Below the pieces are notes generated by a model. It was not told the DNA's origin and ran no database searches. It was given only the letters and a program-made list of their open reading frames with translations. Both the position numbers and the translations under genes were made by a program. A DNA stretch of 42,729 bases from Selenomonadaceae bacterium (GTDB lineage: Bacteria > Bacillota > Negativicutes > Selenomonadales > Selenomonadaceae), in contig JAGBMX010000105.1 in the NCBI GenBank assembly GCA_017634675.1, forward strand, positions 1-42,729, in the 5' to 3' direction. Shown one piece after another: positions 31,804 to 40,975 of the stretch (positions are counted from its first letter, which is position 1; each line of letters opens with the position of its first letter).

Positions 31804-32919
31804 ATGAGATTTTTTCATATTTCCGATTTGCATATCGGATTAAAGTTACTAAACAGAGATTTGTACGAAGATCAAGAGTATATTTTAAAAAAGATTGTGC
31901 AGTATGCAAAGGAATATGAACCTGATGCTGTCGTTTTGGCGGGGGATATTTACGATAGGTCGATGCCGTCCGCCGAAGCCGTGGGTCTTTTCGACTCGTT
32001 TATAAACGAGCTTAGAGAGGCCGTTCCAAAGGCTTATATCCTGATGATAAGCGGCAATCACGACAGCGGAGCCAGACTTAACCTTTATAGGAACATACTG
32101 GCAAAGGAGAAACTGTACTCCGTAGGTCTTCCGCCTATGACAAACAATGAGCGCATCGAAAAAGTTACCCTTTCTGATAAATTTGGAGAGGTTAATTTTT
32201 ACCTTTTGCCATTTGTCAAGCCTTCCATGGTGAAAAATGTTTTCGACACAGCGCCCGATAGCTATGACGATGCGGTACGGCTGTTAATCGAAAGGGAAAA
32301 TATCGACTTACAAAAAAGAAACGTTATCGTCAGCCATCAGTTTTACCTGCCTAATGGAGAAAACCCCGAAAACATTAAAAGAGCCGATTCGGAGATAGTC
32401 ACCGTTGGAAATATCGACGAAGTTTTTGCGGATATACTCTGTAAATTCGACTACGCAGCTCTGGGGCATATACATAAAGCCTCCAAAGTAAAATACGAAC
32501 ATATACGATACGCAGGTACGCCGATAGCCTGCTCCGTCAGCGAGGCGGGGCAGGAAAAGGGATTTTTAATGATAGACCTTTTTGAAAAAGGCAATGTTAA
32601 TGTTGAAACGATTACGTTAGAGCCGCTAAGATGCGTCAGAAAACTGGAAGGAATTTTGGAGGACGTTTTGGAAGCAGCCTCCGATGACTATGTAGAAGTT
32701 ACGATTTTAGGAGACATTCTCTCAAGCGACGATATAGCGAGAGTCCGCAACGCATTTCCAAACTTGCTTGATATAAGGCGAAAAGGGCAAAGGGAAAAAT
32801 CCGTCAAAAAAATTGCGATTAACAAGGGGAAAAATGAATTTGAGCTGATGAAGGAATTTTTGGGAGATATGAGCGAGGATGAAGAGCGTATTTTGAAGGA
32901 TATAATATTGAATATGTGA
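31804..32919 (+). CDS. sbcD: Exonuclease SbcCD subunit D
   Basis: This encodes 371 residues from the ATG after GGAG; the frame is open to 31762 without a ribosome site. It is the Mre11-type metallophosphoesterase nuclease. Metal motifs: FHISDLHIG (Asp8, His10), LAGDIYD (Asp48), SGNHD (Asn85, His86), VSHQF and GHIHK. The C-terminal capping domain is present. sbcC follows after a family P element of about 160 bp. The SbcCD complex opens DNA hairpins and double-strand ends, which is notable in a window so rich in palindromes. Confidence 0.94.
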   Translation: MRFFHISDLHIGLKLLNRDLYEDQEYILKKIVQYAKEYEPDAVVLAGDIYDRSMPSAEAVGLFDSFINELREAVPKAYILMISGNHDSGARLNLYRNILAKEKLYSVGLPPMTNNERIEKVTLSDKFGEVNFYLLPFVKPSMVKNVFDTAPDSYDDAVRLLIERENIDLQKRNVIVSHQFYLPNGENPENIKRADSEIVTVGNIDEVFADILCKFDYAALGHIHKASKVKYEHIRYAGTPIACSVSEAGQEKGFLMIDLFEKGNVNVETITLEPLRCVRKLEGILEDVLEAASDDYVEVTILGDILSSDDIARVRNAFPNLLDIRRKGQREKSVKKIAINKGKNEFELMKEFLGDMSEDEERILKDIILNM

Positions 32920-32925
32920 TGATTC

Positions 32926-33085
32926 TTACTTTTCTTTCTTCTCTTTTTTTGTAAAAAAAGAGAAGAAAGAAAAGTAACAAATGAAAGAAGAGAAAAAAAC
33001 TTTAATAACTGTTTTAGTGTAAACCGAAAGTTTGCGCTCAAACTAACAATTCGAGTTTATTAAAGTTTTTTCTTTCTCTTTTCAA
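32926..33085. repeat. Family P element, copy 6 (right arm cut short)
   Basis: The left hairpin (32928-32982), a purine block with AACTTTAAT, a 55-bp spacer, TTATTAAAGTTTTTTC, then a pyrimidine tract that stops at the sbcC ribosome site. It separates sbcD and sbcC, which are usually adjacent or overlapping. Confidence 0.78.
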
Positions 33086-33100
33086 GGAGGAGAATACATA

Positions 33101-36100
33101 ATGCGTCCGATTTTTCTCACTATGAAGGCTTTCGGCTCATACGCCAAAGAGACCAAGATAGATTTTACCAAGATTGCCGAACCGCTCTTTTTGATTACGG
33201 GAGACACCGGCGCCGGCAAATCCACCATATTCGACGCTATGGTGTTTGCGCTCTACGGTAAAAGCGCAGCGGCAGAAGGCAAGGAGGGCGAGGATTTAAA
33301 GAGCCATTACGGCGACGACGAACCTTCCGTAACGTTTAGATTTATAAAGCATAATAAAGAATATGAAATAAAAAGAAGCCCCAGATACTCCAGAATGAAA
33401 AAGCGCGGAACGGGGGCTGTTTCGGTGTCCGAAAAACTTTCCTTAACCCTGCCCGACGGTACCGAGTTTTTGGGCAAGATTAAGGAGATAAACGAAAAAA
33501 TTGAAGATATAATTGGACTCACCAAGGCGCAATTTATGCAGGTGGCAATGATTGCCCAAGGGGAATTTATGGCGCTTTTACGGGCAAAATCCGATGAAAA
33601 AAAGGAAGTTTTCAGAAAATTATTTAATACCGGAAAATTTGAAAAAATCGTTAATGCGTTAGACGATAAGAAGAAAGAACTGCGTCGCGCATTTGAGCAG
33701 GCGGAATCCCGTTGCAAAGCGGACGTTAGCAGAATAAAAATCGCAAACGAAAGTATACTTACCTTAAAAAAGGATATAATAAACGGTCAAAGGATGGATA
33801 TAGCCAAAGTCGAGGAATTTTTACGGCTGGCGGAAGCTGATTTAACCGCTAAAAAAACGCGGCAGTCGGCTCTTTTGGATTCGGTAGCGACGCTAAAGAT
33901 TAATCGGGACGGTTTGCGGGACAGTTTAAAATCCGCCGAAGAACTGAAGAAAGATTTTGACAGACTTTTGTTTGAGGAAGGCGAATTTAAAGAGTTTATC
34001 AAGCAGGAAACGAATGTTTCAAATGATAAGAAACTAGCAGGCGAAATAGAAAACGCCTATGAGATAAAAGACGCTTTTGTTCTTTATGAAAAATCAAGAG
34101 CAAAAGTCCGAGAGTTGAAGGAAAACCTTGATAAGAACGAAAAAATCTTACCTAAATTAACGATTGAGTTAAAAGCGAAAACAGACGCTTTAACCGAAAC
34201 GGAGGAACAAGCGAAAATCGAAGTTCCCAAACTGCAAGAAACAATTCAAACAGCCAACGACGCAATGTCCCTATTTGCCAAGATAAGAAAGCGAGAGCAA
34301 GATTTGACTGCGGCGAAAAGGGCTCTTGATACAGCGGTAAAAAAAGAGGAGATCATAAAGAAGGAAACGGAAACATTAAAGTCCGATACGGAGGCTAAGA
34401 AAAAGGAGCTTGAGACTTTAACCGGGCTTGACGCCAAGCGGGAAAAGTTAAAAACAGAGTATTTGAATTTAGAAGCCTTCGGACAATCCGCAGGCGAGTA
34501 TAAAAAATTAGCGGACGATTACAACGAATCCAATGAGAAATTAAAAGCGGCGCAAGAGGAATACAAAACCAAAAGCGAAGCATGGGAAAGTCAAGACAGA
34601 GAATACGCCGCAATGGAAAAACTGTTCTTCGATTCTCAAGCGGGCATTTTAGCGGCGACATTAAAGCCAAACGAAGCCTGCCCCGTATGCGGCTCGCTGA
34701 AACATCCCGCCCCTGCGAAATTAACCAATGAATCCGTGAAGAAAGAAGATTTGGAGAAATTAAAACAGAAGTTAAAAAAGGCGGATAAAGCGAGAGAAAC
34801 GGCGGCGAACGCAGCCAACGCAATAAAATCTGCGCTGGAGGAAAAAGAAAAAATTTATAAAGCCAAACAAGAAAGCATAGAAAAAGACTTATTAAAACTA
34901 AACTTGCCAAAAAACGCACCCGGGATTCCAAAGGGCAACGCCTTTTGGCGGGGTCAAGAGGCGAAACCCTTTGCGGGTTTGGGCGGAGCCAAACAAATAA
35001 TATACTTAAGAAACATATATAAAGCTGTGAATAATGAATTAGCAGAGAAAGACAGAAAGTTAAGCGAAGATGAGGAACGGTATAAAAGTCTAAGCGAATT
35101 TGTCAAGGCGAGCGAGGAGAAGCAGAGAGACTTGGAGCAAAGAAGGGAGAATGAGGAAAAGCGGCATAGGGAACTTATCAATCAAGTGTCGTTGCTTGAC
35201 GGCGAGTATAAAACCCTTATTGAATCAAAGAAATTCGACGATGAAAAAAAAGCGTCCATAGCGTTAAAATCCGCTACAGACGCCGTCAATTTCCTCGAAA
35301 GTAGCCTAAAACAGGTCAGACTTGAGAAAGACAGGGCAAAAAGCAAGGTTGAACGGGTAGAAATTTTGATTAGTCAGTACAAAGCGACTATTCCACGCGA
35401 AGAAAAAGAGGAGCAAGCGCTGTTTAACGCTTATTCCGACTTAAAGGACAAATACGACTTATCCGACGAGGAATGGCAAAACCTGACCGATACCCGCGAA
35501 AGAGACGAAAGTAAAATTTTAAAGGCGAAAGCCGAAAAGTTTGAAAGAGACAAGGCTACAAGAATCGGCAGAATAGCGAGCTTAAGAGAACGCGTTGCAA
35601 ACAAGGTTTTGCCGGATATTGAGGGAATAAGAAGCGCGCTGTCTACAGCGGAAAGAGAGTTGTCCGAAAACGAGGAAAAACTCTCCGTCATTAAGGAAAG
35701 CGTATCTATAAACAGCGACGCTTTTCTATCTTTAAAAACCGAAATGGTTTCCCGCAAAAAAGTCCTTACCGACTACGAAACCCACGAAAATCTTTATAAA
35801 AAACTTTCGGGCAAATTTTCGGGCAGCTATCTTGACATCGAAACTTTCGTCCAACGCTACTATTTGGAAGAGATTCTTCAACTTGCCAACGAGCGGCTGC
35901 TTTCCATGACCGCCGACGAATACGAGCTTCGACTCCTTGACGTTTCCGGCGCGGAGGAAAAACGCAATCGAGGGCTTGACCTTATGGTTTACTCTTTTGT
36001 CACGGGAAAAATTCGGGAAATGCGAACCCTTTCCGGCGGCGAATCCTTTTTAGCGGCGCTATCCTTGGCATTGGGCATGGCCGACCGCATAGAAGCCCTC

Positions 36101-36319
36101 GCCACAGCCGTATCTCCCGATATTCTCTTTATCGACGAAGGCTTTGGTTCACTTGACGACAACGCGCGCCGAGAAGCCGTTCGCACCTTAAAAAAAGTTG
36201 CGGGCAACAACCGTCTTATCGCCATTATCTCCCACGTCACCGAACTTCGCCGCGAAATGGAAACCAAACTTGTCGTATCCAAAACTTCCTCCGGCAGTAA
36301 AGCTATATGGGAAAGTTGA
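33101..36319 (+). CDS. sbcC: Exonuclease SbcCD subunit C (Rad50-like ATPase) with in-frame repeat insertion
   Basis: This encodes 1072 residues, with ATG after AAGGAGG. Walker A is LITGDTGAGKSTIFDAMVFAL near residue 32, and Q-loop MIAQGEFMALLRAKS follows. Long coiled coils surround the zinc hook CPVCG (Cys527, Cys530). The ABC signature LSGGESF, Walker B DILFIDEGFGSLD and a late His switch (IISHVTE) close the ATPase. At about residues 606-632, family B copy 5 is translated in frame as GIPKGNAFWRGQEAKPFAGL, followed by GGAK, breaking the returning coiled coil 80 residues after the hook. The rest appears intact. Confidence 0.94.
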   Translation: MRPIFLTMKAFGSYAKETKIDFTKIAEPLFLITGDTGAGKSTIFDAMVFALYGKSAAAEGKEGEDLKSHYGDDEPSVTFRFIKHNKEYEIKRSPRYSRMKKRGTGAVSVSEKLSLTLPDGTEFLGKIKEINEKIEDIIGLTKAQFMQVAMIAQGEFMALLRAKSDEKKEVFRKLFNTGKFEKIVNALDDKKKELRRAFEQAESRCKADVSRIKIANESILTLKKDIINGQRMDIAKVEEFLRLAEADLTAKKTRQSALLDSVATLKINRDGLRDSLKSAEELKKDFDRLLFEEGEFKEFIKQETNVSNDKKLAGEIENAYEIKDAFVLYEKSRAKVRELKENLDKNEKILPKLTIELKAKTDALTETEEQAKIEVPKLQETIQTANDAMSLFAKIRKREQDLTAAKRALDTAVKKEEIIKKETETLKSDTEAKKKELETLTGLDAKREKLKTEYLNLEAFGQSAGEYKKLADDYNESNEKLKAAQEEYKTKSEAWESQDREYAAMEKLFFDSQAGILAATLKPNEACPVCGSLKHPAPAKLTNESVKKEDLEKLKQKLKKADKARETAANAANAIKSALEEKEKIYKAKQESIEKDLLKLNLPKNAPGIPKGNAFWRGQEAKPFAGLGGAKQIIYLRNIYKAVNNELAEKDRKLSEDEERYKSLSEFVKASEEKQRDLEQRRENEEKRHRELINQVSLLDGEYKTLIESKKFDDEKKASIALKSATDAVNFLESSLKQVRLEKDRAKSKVERVEILISQYKATIPREEKEEQALFNAYSDLKDKYDLSDEEWQNLTDTRERDESKILKAKAEKFERDKATRIGRIASLRERVANKVLPDIEGIRSALSTAERELSENEEKLSVIKESVSINSDAFLSLKTEMVSRKKVLTDYETHENLYKKLSGKFSGSYLDIETFVQRYYLEEILQLANERLLSMTADEYELRLLDVSGAEEKRNRGLDLMVYSFVTGKIREMRTLSGGESFLAALSLALGMADRIEALATAVSPDILFIDEGFGSLDDNARREAVRTLKKVAGNNRLIAIISHVTELRREMETKLVVSKTSSGSKAIWES
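34918..34994. repeat. Family B palindromic repeat, copy 5 (inside sbcC)
   Basis: It runs from ACCCGGGATTCCAAAGGG to GGGCGGAGCCAAAC, 77 nt, with the same hairpin series as the intergenic copies. It adds about 26 codons without a stop or a shift. Its Gly/Pro-rich product stands out against the Lys/Glu-rich coiled coil. Confidence 0.88.
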
Positions 36320-36336
36320 TACCGTAACTTTATTAG

Positions 36337-36424
36337 GGCATCTCTAAAAACTTACTTTTGATAGACCCCCGCCTCGAAGGGGCGGGGGTCTATCGGAGAA
36401 ATTTAATAGTTTTTAGAGGTTGCC
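36337..36424. mobile_element. Family D hairpin element, copy 2
   Basis: It is 88 bp, beginning GGCATCTCTAAAAACTTA and ending TAGTTTTTAGAGGTTGCC, with a GACCCCCGCC/GGCGGGGGTC hairpin. It lies between the convergent sbcC and symporter genes and could serve both as a terminator. Confidence 0.8.
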
Positions 36425-36425
36425 A

Positions 36426-37802
36426 TTAGGCTTTTTCTATTACGTTCTTTTGGTAGTCAAAACACTCTTTAGCAATGTCGTTGTGAAGCCAGATTAAGCA
36501 TATAAGGTTCGGGATAGCCATAAGACCGTTCATGGTGTCGGAGAAGTTCCACACTATATCAAGAGCCGTTGTGGCTCCGACAAAAGTTATAAGGCTAAAG
36601 AAAATTCTATATGCGTAGATTAATTTTCTGCCGTTACACAGGTATTCGAGAGATTTTTCCCCATAGTATTCCCAACCCAAAATGGTGGAATATGCAAAAA
36701 GCGCTAAGGAAATGGAAACTATAATTTTCCCGTATGAGCCAAAAACCGTGGAGAAAGCGAGTATCGTAAGTTCTGCGCCGGAAATGAGTTCCCCGCTTTT
36801 GTCGGTTACGCCTAAAACTCCGGAAGAAGCGATAACAAGCCCTGTCAGCATACAGATAATCATCGTATCGAAGAAAGTTCCGGTCATGTTCACATAACCC
36901 TGACGGGAAGCGTGATCTGTTCTTGCGGCGGCCGCAGCGATAGGGGCGGAACCCAAACCGGCTTCGTTTGAGAACACGCCTCTTGCGATACCCCAACGCA
37001 TAGCTGTGAGCATAGAGGCGATAACGGAACCGCCCACGCCGCCTGCAACCGCATCCGGCGCAAACGCCATACGGAAAATCTCGTATAGTCCTGCGGGGAT
37101 TTTATCAACATTCGCTACTATAACAACTAGCGCCGCGGCAAAATAAAAAGCCGCCATAGCCGGCACAACCACGGCCGACACTTTGCCGATACTTTTAATA
37201 CCCCTTAACAACACCGCAAGGGAAAGCGCCACCAAAAAAGCGCCTGTAGTCCAAGTCGGGACATCATAGCTTGCCGCAAACGCCGCCGAGATAGAATTCG
37301 CTTGAGTGAGGTTTCCTATGCCGAAGGAGGCGAACACGGCGCAAACAGCGAAGAACGCCGCCAAAAACTTTCCTATGGGATTGTTAATGCCTTTGCGCAA
37401 TGCATACATAGGACCGCCGGACATTTCGCCCACGCTGTTCTTTTCACGGTATTTTATCGCTAGTACCGATTCGCCGTACTTGGTTGAAAGCCCAAAAGCA
37501 GCGCTGATAAACATCCACACCAAAGCGCCGGGACCGCCAAGCACCATTGCCGTGCTGACTCCGACGATATTTCCCGTGCCGACCGTCGCGCTCATAGCGG
37601 TCATTAGCGATTGAAACGGAGTTATATCTCCTTTTGGGTACTGTTTTGCGTACACTATCATTTTAATGGCGTAAAACAGATTGCGCCATGGCAAGAATTT
37701 TAATCGTATCGTTAAAAACACGCCGGTGCCGACTAGGAAAAACAACATCACCGGTCCCCATACAAAATCATTGACATCGGCCATCAACTTAGCAAAATCC
37801 AT
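36426..37802 (-). CDS. AGCS-family alanine/glycine:sodium symporter
   Basis: This encodes 458 residues with about 11 membrane segments. The family signature is visible: SATVGTGNIVGVSTAMVLGG (near residue 72) and SGGPMYALRKG, together with GIARGVFSNEAGLGSAPIAA. It imports alanine or glycine with sodium. The length is normal. The ATG follows AAGGGA, with a good promoter at 37840-37868. It stands alone; the convergent family D hairpin probably ends it. Substrate preference cannot be read from sequence. Confidence 0.93.
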   Translation of the reverse strand: MDFAKLMADVNDFVWGPVMLFFLVGTGVFLTIRLKFLPWRNLFYAIKMIVYAKQYPKGDITPFQSLMTAMSATVGTGNIVGVSTAMVLGGPGALVWMFISAAFGLSTKYGESVLAIKYREKNSVGEMSGGPMYALRKGINNPIGKFLAAFFAVCAVFASFGIGNLTQANSISAAFAASYDVPTWTTGAFLVALSLAVLLRGIKSIGKVSAVVVPAMAAFYFAAALVVIVANVDKIPAGLYEIFRMAFAPDAVAGGVGGSVIASMLTAMRWGIARGVFSNEAGLGSAPIAAAAARTDHASRQGYVNMTGTFFDTMIICMLTGLVIASSGVLGVTDKSGELISGAELTILAFSTVFGSYGKIIVSISLALFAYSTILGWEYYGEKSLEYLCNGRKLIYAYRIFFSLITFVGATTALDIVWNFSDTMNGLMAIPNLICLIWLHNDIAKECFDYQKNVIEKA

Positions 37803-37839
37803 ATAATCCCTTCTTCATTCTAATTTTCAAACAGGCTAT

Positions 37840-37868
37840 AGTATAGAATATAAATTTTATTTTGTAAA
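37840..37868 (-). promoter_or_regulatory. Promoter of the symporter gene
   Basis: On the minus strand, TTTACA (37863-37868), a 17-bp spacer and TATACT (37840-37845), 38 bp before the ATG. The promoter abuts the family E repeat. Confidence 0.75.
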
Positions 37869-37873
37869 GGGAG

Positions 37874-38027
37874 TTAAAATGCCTTAATTCAGGGTTTTTC
37901 TTCGCCAGAAGAAAAACTTTCATACGTCAGCATGAGAGCAAGACGTCCGAGAGGCTGAAAATTTAAACTCCCGCCTTTCTTCGATAGACCCCCACCTAAG
38001 AGGTGTGGGTCATCTAGTCTTGTTATA
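37874..38027. repeat. Family E three-hairpin repeat, copy 2
   Basis: It begins TTAAAATGCCTTAATT and ends TAGTCTTGTTATA, like copy 1 at 13718. The hairpins TTTTTCTTC/GAAGAAAAA and CCACCTAAGAGGTG are kept; the middle CTCCCGCC hairpin has lost one arm. The right end contains the stop codon of the 5'-nucleotidase gene. Confidence 0.75.
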
Positions 38028-39567
38028 GTCGTTTGATACGACCGGATTTAAAGTTAAGGTTTGGGTTGTTGCGGATAAACTCTGCAAAGACTTCCTCAAT
38101 GGAAGCGTAGGCTTTTTCGAGAGGAAGATTTTTCAGCATGGAGTAACCGTCGCCGCCGTTAAAGACAAAATCAAGCGAAGCTACGCTATATACGGCGTTA
38201 TCGTCTAAGGGCGCGCCTTTAACCGTCACATTCTTGACCCGTTGCATTTGTGGAAGATTTGGGTCGTATTCGAAGGTTATGCCGGATACTTGTAAAAATC
38301 CGCCCGCTGTTGAAGGATAATACCTGACGGAATGTTCTAAGGCTTGTCTTAAGGTTTTACCCGAAACTTTTCTAACCTCTACAATGTTTCCGAAGGGAAA
38401 TACCGAAAGTATTTCGCCTCTTGTGACAACTCCGGATTTTAAGTCGGCGCGAATGGTGCCGCTGTTGACGATGGCAGCGTCCGCCCCGGTTGCCGATACG
38501 AACGAATCCGTAAGCAAATCGCCGATTTCCGATTCGCTGCGTCGAATTATTTCCCTATTTGCAGAGAGGGATTTTGAAACCTCGCAAATTTTTTCGTCTA
38601 ATATCGTTTTGTTTTTCTTTTCAATCTCATTAAGCGTTTCCGTTACTTTTTCGTCCGGCGGCAAAAGCTTATCGGCTCCGTCGCTTCCATTGCCGGCGAC
38701 AACCTTGTTAATTGCTTTTTTGTTTAAAAGTTCGGCCTTTTTCGATACTATGCGTTTGTTTTCGTAATCTATGGTCACTTTGCCTAAATTGTGTTCATAG
38801 CAACCTGTTTGCGCTATTAACGTATTACCGATTGTAATTCCCGTTGGAAGTTCCGTATGGCTGTGACCGTCTATAATAACGTCGATGCTTGGAGCTGCCT
38901 TAGCTACGTCCGTAGATTTTATAATCGACGATTCGTCAATGCCCAAATGGGAAATAGCCACTATGATGTCGCATTTAGGCTTTAAGGCTGTTATTTCCTG
39001 CTTTGCCACTTCAACCGTATCTTTAAATTTCACTTTACTCATATAAACAGGGTTCGCCTTATAGAGCGTTTCGGGGGTAGCCAGAGCGAAAACGCCTATC
39101 TTCACGCCGTTTTTTAATGTGAAAATTTTGCTCGATTTTAAAAGTCTTTTTCCGTCTTTCTTCCAAAATACATTGGAAGCCATAACGGGAAAATTACACT
39201 TTTTCGCAAGTTCTGCAAGGCGCTCGGCGGAATAGTTGAAATCGTGATTACCCGGAACCATTGCATCAACTCCCGCCACATTTAAGAGTTTCACCATGTT
39301 TTCCCCGCGGCTTATGTTTATCCTGGGCATACCGTGAAATGTGTCGCCGGCGTCAAACCATAGGGTATTGGGATTTGATTTTTTGGCGTTCTTAATGTAA
39401 GACGTCAAAACGGCAAGTCCGATTGACTTCTTGCCGTCGTCGGTTTCCAGAACCCTTGAGTGCATATCGTTGGTGTGAAAGATGACTATCTCCTCTGCGC
39501 TTGCGATTGGCGCAATAAACAGAACTATTGCCGTTATTAAAACAGCAAAAACTTTGGTAAACCTCAT
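38023..39567 (-). CDS. Exported 5'-nucleotidase/metallophosphatase (UshA-like)
   Basis: This encodes 514 residues from the ATG after AAGGAAG; the frame extends to 39645 but without a ribosome site. The signal peptide is KVFAVLITAIVLFIAPIASA. The metallophosphatase domain has IFHTNDMHS, WFDAGDTFHG, VPGNHDFN and IIDGHSHTELP. The C-terminal substrate domain has NSGTIRADLKSG, FPFGNIV and FVFNGGDGYSM. It probably hydrolyses nucleotides or related phosphoesters outside the cytoplasm. It lies 31 nt downstream of ccmB and may share its transcript. Confidence 0.92.
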   Translation of the reverse strand: MRFTKVFAVLITAIVLFIAPIASAEEIVIFHTNDMHSRVLETDDGKKSIGLAVLTSYIKNAKKSNPNTLWFDAGDTFHGMPRINISRGENMVKLLNVAGVDAMVPGNHDFNYSAERLAELAKKCNFPVMASNVFWKKDGKRLLKSSKIFTLKNGVKIGVFALATPETLYKANPVYMSKVKFKDTVEVAKQEITALKPKCDIIVAISHLGIDESSIIKSTDVAKAAPSIDVIIDGHSHTELPTGITIGNTLIAQTGCYEHNLGKVTIDYENKRIVSKKAELLNKKAINKVVAGNGSDGADKLLPPDEKVTETLNEIEKKNKTILDEKICEVSKSLSANREIIRRSESEIGDLLTDSFVSATGADAAIVNSGTIRADLKSGVVTRGEILSVFPFGNIVEVRKVSGKTLRQALEHSVRYYPSTAGGFLQVSGITFEYDPNLPQMQRVKNVTVKGAPLDDNAVYSVASLDFVFNGGDGYSMLKNLPLEKAYASIEEVFAEFIRNNPNLNFKSGRIKRL

Positions 39568-39598
39568 AATAATCTTCCTTTCTGAAATTCCAAAATTC

Positions 39599-40276
39599 TC
39601 AAAGATCGTCGTACCAAATGTAATCAAAAAGCAAAGACGACGCAAGCATCAATACTAAATCGTATAAAAGCGCAGGGATTAAGGCGGATACGCCAAAGGC
39701 CACTCCTTCAAAAATTTTTGTCGTAACCTCCGTTACGGGAAGCAGCACAGGCAACATCACCGGCAGCATTAAAACCGCAAACAGCCCGCTTTTTACCTTT
39801 GCGCTTGCGGAAAGCGCCGCTAAAAACGCTCCCGCCGCCGATAATCCGAATACTCCCAAAATAAGATTTGCGAAAAAGAAAACAGCGTTTTCAAGGGGTA
39901 TGTTTCCATCAAACAAAAGGACAAAGAGAAATGTTATGATTATGGAGAGAATCAGCAGCAATAAGAAGCCGTACAGCATTTTGCCAAAAAGTATAGGGAT
40001 GGCTCCGCCGTAAACTTTAAGCATTTGAATTGTTCCCGAAAATTCTTCTTCCATAAAGAGTCTATCAACGCTTGTCATTGCCGAAAAGAATATGATTATC
40101 CAATATATTGCGGAAAGAATTGCGCTGTCTGTAGCGGTTCCCTTGAAAACAAAACTTGTAAGCGAGAGAGCGGTAAGGGAGAACATTAACATGGTGAGCC
40201 ATGCGCCTTTAAACCTGGCGGCGGCAACGGTTTCCTTACGAAACACGGTCAATGTTTGACAAATCAATGATTTCAT
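39599..40276 (-). CDS. ccmB: CcmB-like heme-exporter membrane subunit
   Basis: This encodes 225 residues from the ATG 9 nt after AAAGGA, overlapping the end of ccmA by about 40 nt. Six hydrophobic segments and the cytoplasmic pattern SVDRLFMEEEFSGTIQMLKV and later GFGLSAAGAFLAALSASAKVK-like segments (VFGLSAAGAFLAALSASAK) match CcmB. With CcmA it would form an ABC exporter of the cytochrome c maturation system. ccmC, ccmE and ccmF are not in the window. The substrate is inferred from family only. Confidence 0.85.
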   Translation of the reverse strand: MKSLICQTLTVFRKETVAAARFKGAWLTMLMFSLTALSLTSFVFKGTATDSAILSAIYWIIIFFSAMTSVDRLFMEEEFSGTIQMLKVYGGAIPILFGKMLYGFLLLLILSIIITFLFVLLFDGNIPLENAVFFFANLILGVFGLSAAGAFLAALSASAKVKSGLFAVLMLPVMLPVLLPVTEVTTKIFEGVAFGVSALIPALLYDLVLMLASSLLFDYIWYDDL

Positions 40277-40874
40277 CCGCCGCATTCCTTTCCCGTTCGT
40301 CGTTGGTCGCCCAAAGCGCGAGAGCGCCGTTTTGAGTGGCCTTTTTTGTTTCTTTTATAATCATGCTCCGCCCTTTGTCGTCAAGATTGGCCGAGGGTTC
40401 GTCAAGAATCCAAACATCCGCCTTTGCCGCCAAAAATACGGCGAATTTCACTCGCTGACTCATTCCCGTGGAGAGTTTGCCGGCGTATTTATGACGCACA
40501 TTCTCCTCTCTTAATCCCACTCGCTCCCATAATTTTGCAATTTCGTTACAATCTAAACTTTCGCCCCTTAGTTTTGAAAAAAATTTTAAATTTTCTTTTG
40601 CGGTAAGATTATCGTAAAGCTGCATATTCGGAGAAAGCATGGCGATTTTTTTGCGATACGCTTCTCCGTTTAACTCTTTTTTTCCACAAAACGCCATTAC
40701 TTTTCCCGAAGTCGGGCGAATCAGATGCGCGGCGAGATTTAGAAAAGTAGATTTCCCGCTGCCGTTTTCGCCTACGACTTGTATTATTTTCCCCGGACTT
40801 AGGTTTATATTAAGCGAAGAAAAAATTGTCTTATCGGGAAAACTAAGAGAGACATTTTCAAATATAATTTCCAT
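40236..40874 (-). CDS. ccmA: CcmA-like ABC transporter ATP-binding subunit
   Basis: This encodes 212 residues from the ATG after GAGG; a TTG four codons earlier is part of that site. Walker A is VGENGSGKSTFLN, the signature is LSTGMSQRVKFA (LSTG instead of LSGG), and Walker B is VWILDEPSANLD. The signature LSxGMxxR is typical of CcmA. It overlaps ccmB, indicating a tight pair. A probable promoter is at 40921-40950. Confidence 0.87.
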   Translation of the reverse strand: MEIIFENVSLSFPDKTIFSSLNINLSPGKIIQVVGENGSGKSTFLNLAAHLIRPTSGKVMAFCGKKELNGEAYRKKIAMLSPNMQLYDNLTAKENLKFFSKLRGESLDCNEIAKLWERVGLREENVRHKYAGKLSTGMSQRVKFAVFLAAKADVWILDEPSANLDDKGRSMIIKETKKATQNGALALWATNDERERNAADEIIDLSNIDRVS

Positions 40875-40920
40875 TTTGCGCCTCAATAATAATCAAATAT
40901 TCGGCGGAACATATTGCAAT

Positions 40921-40950
40921 ATCATACAATAATATAAGGAATTGCATCAA
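40921..40950 (-). promoter_or_regulatory. Probable promoter of ccmAB-nucleotidase unit
   Basis: On the minus strand, TTGATG (40945-40950), an 18-bp spacer and TATGAT (40921-40926). Confidence 0.5.
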
Positions 40951-40975
40951 ACGATTGCGACAAAAATCCCGTCAA

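Noticed and set aside
34395..34931. 178-residue minus-strand frame opposite sbcC
   Set aside because: It has Leu/Arg/Ser-rich shadow composition and no ribosome site.
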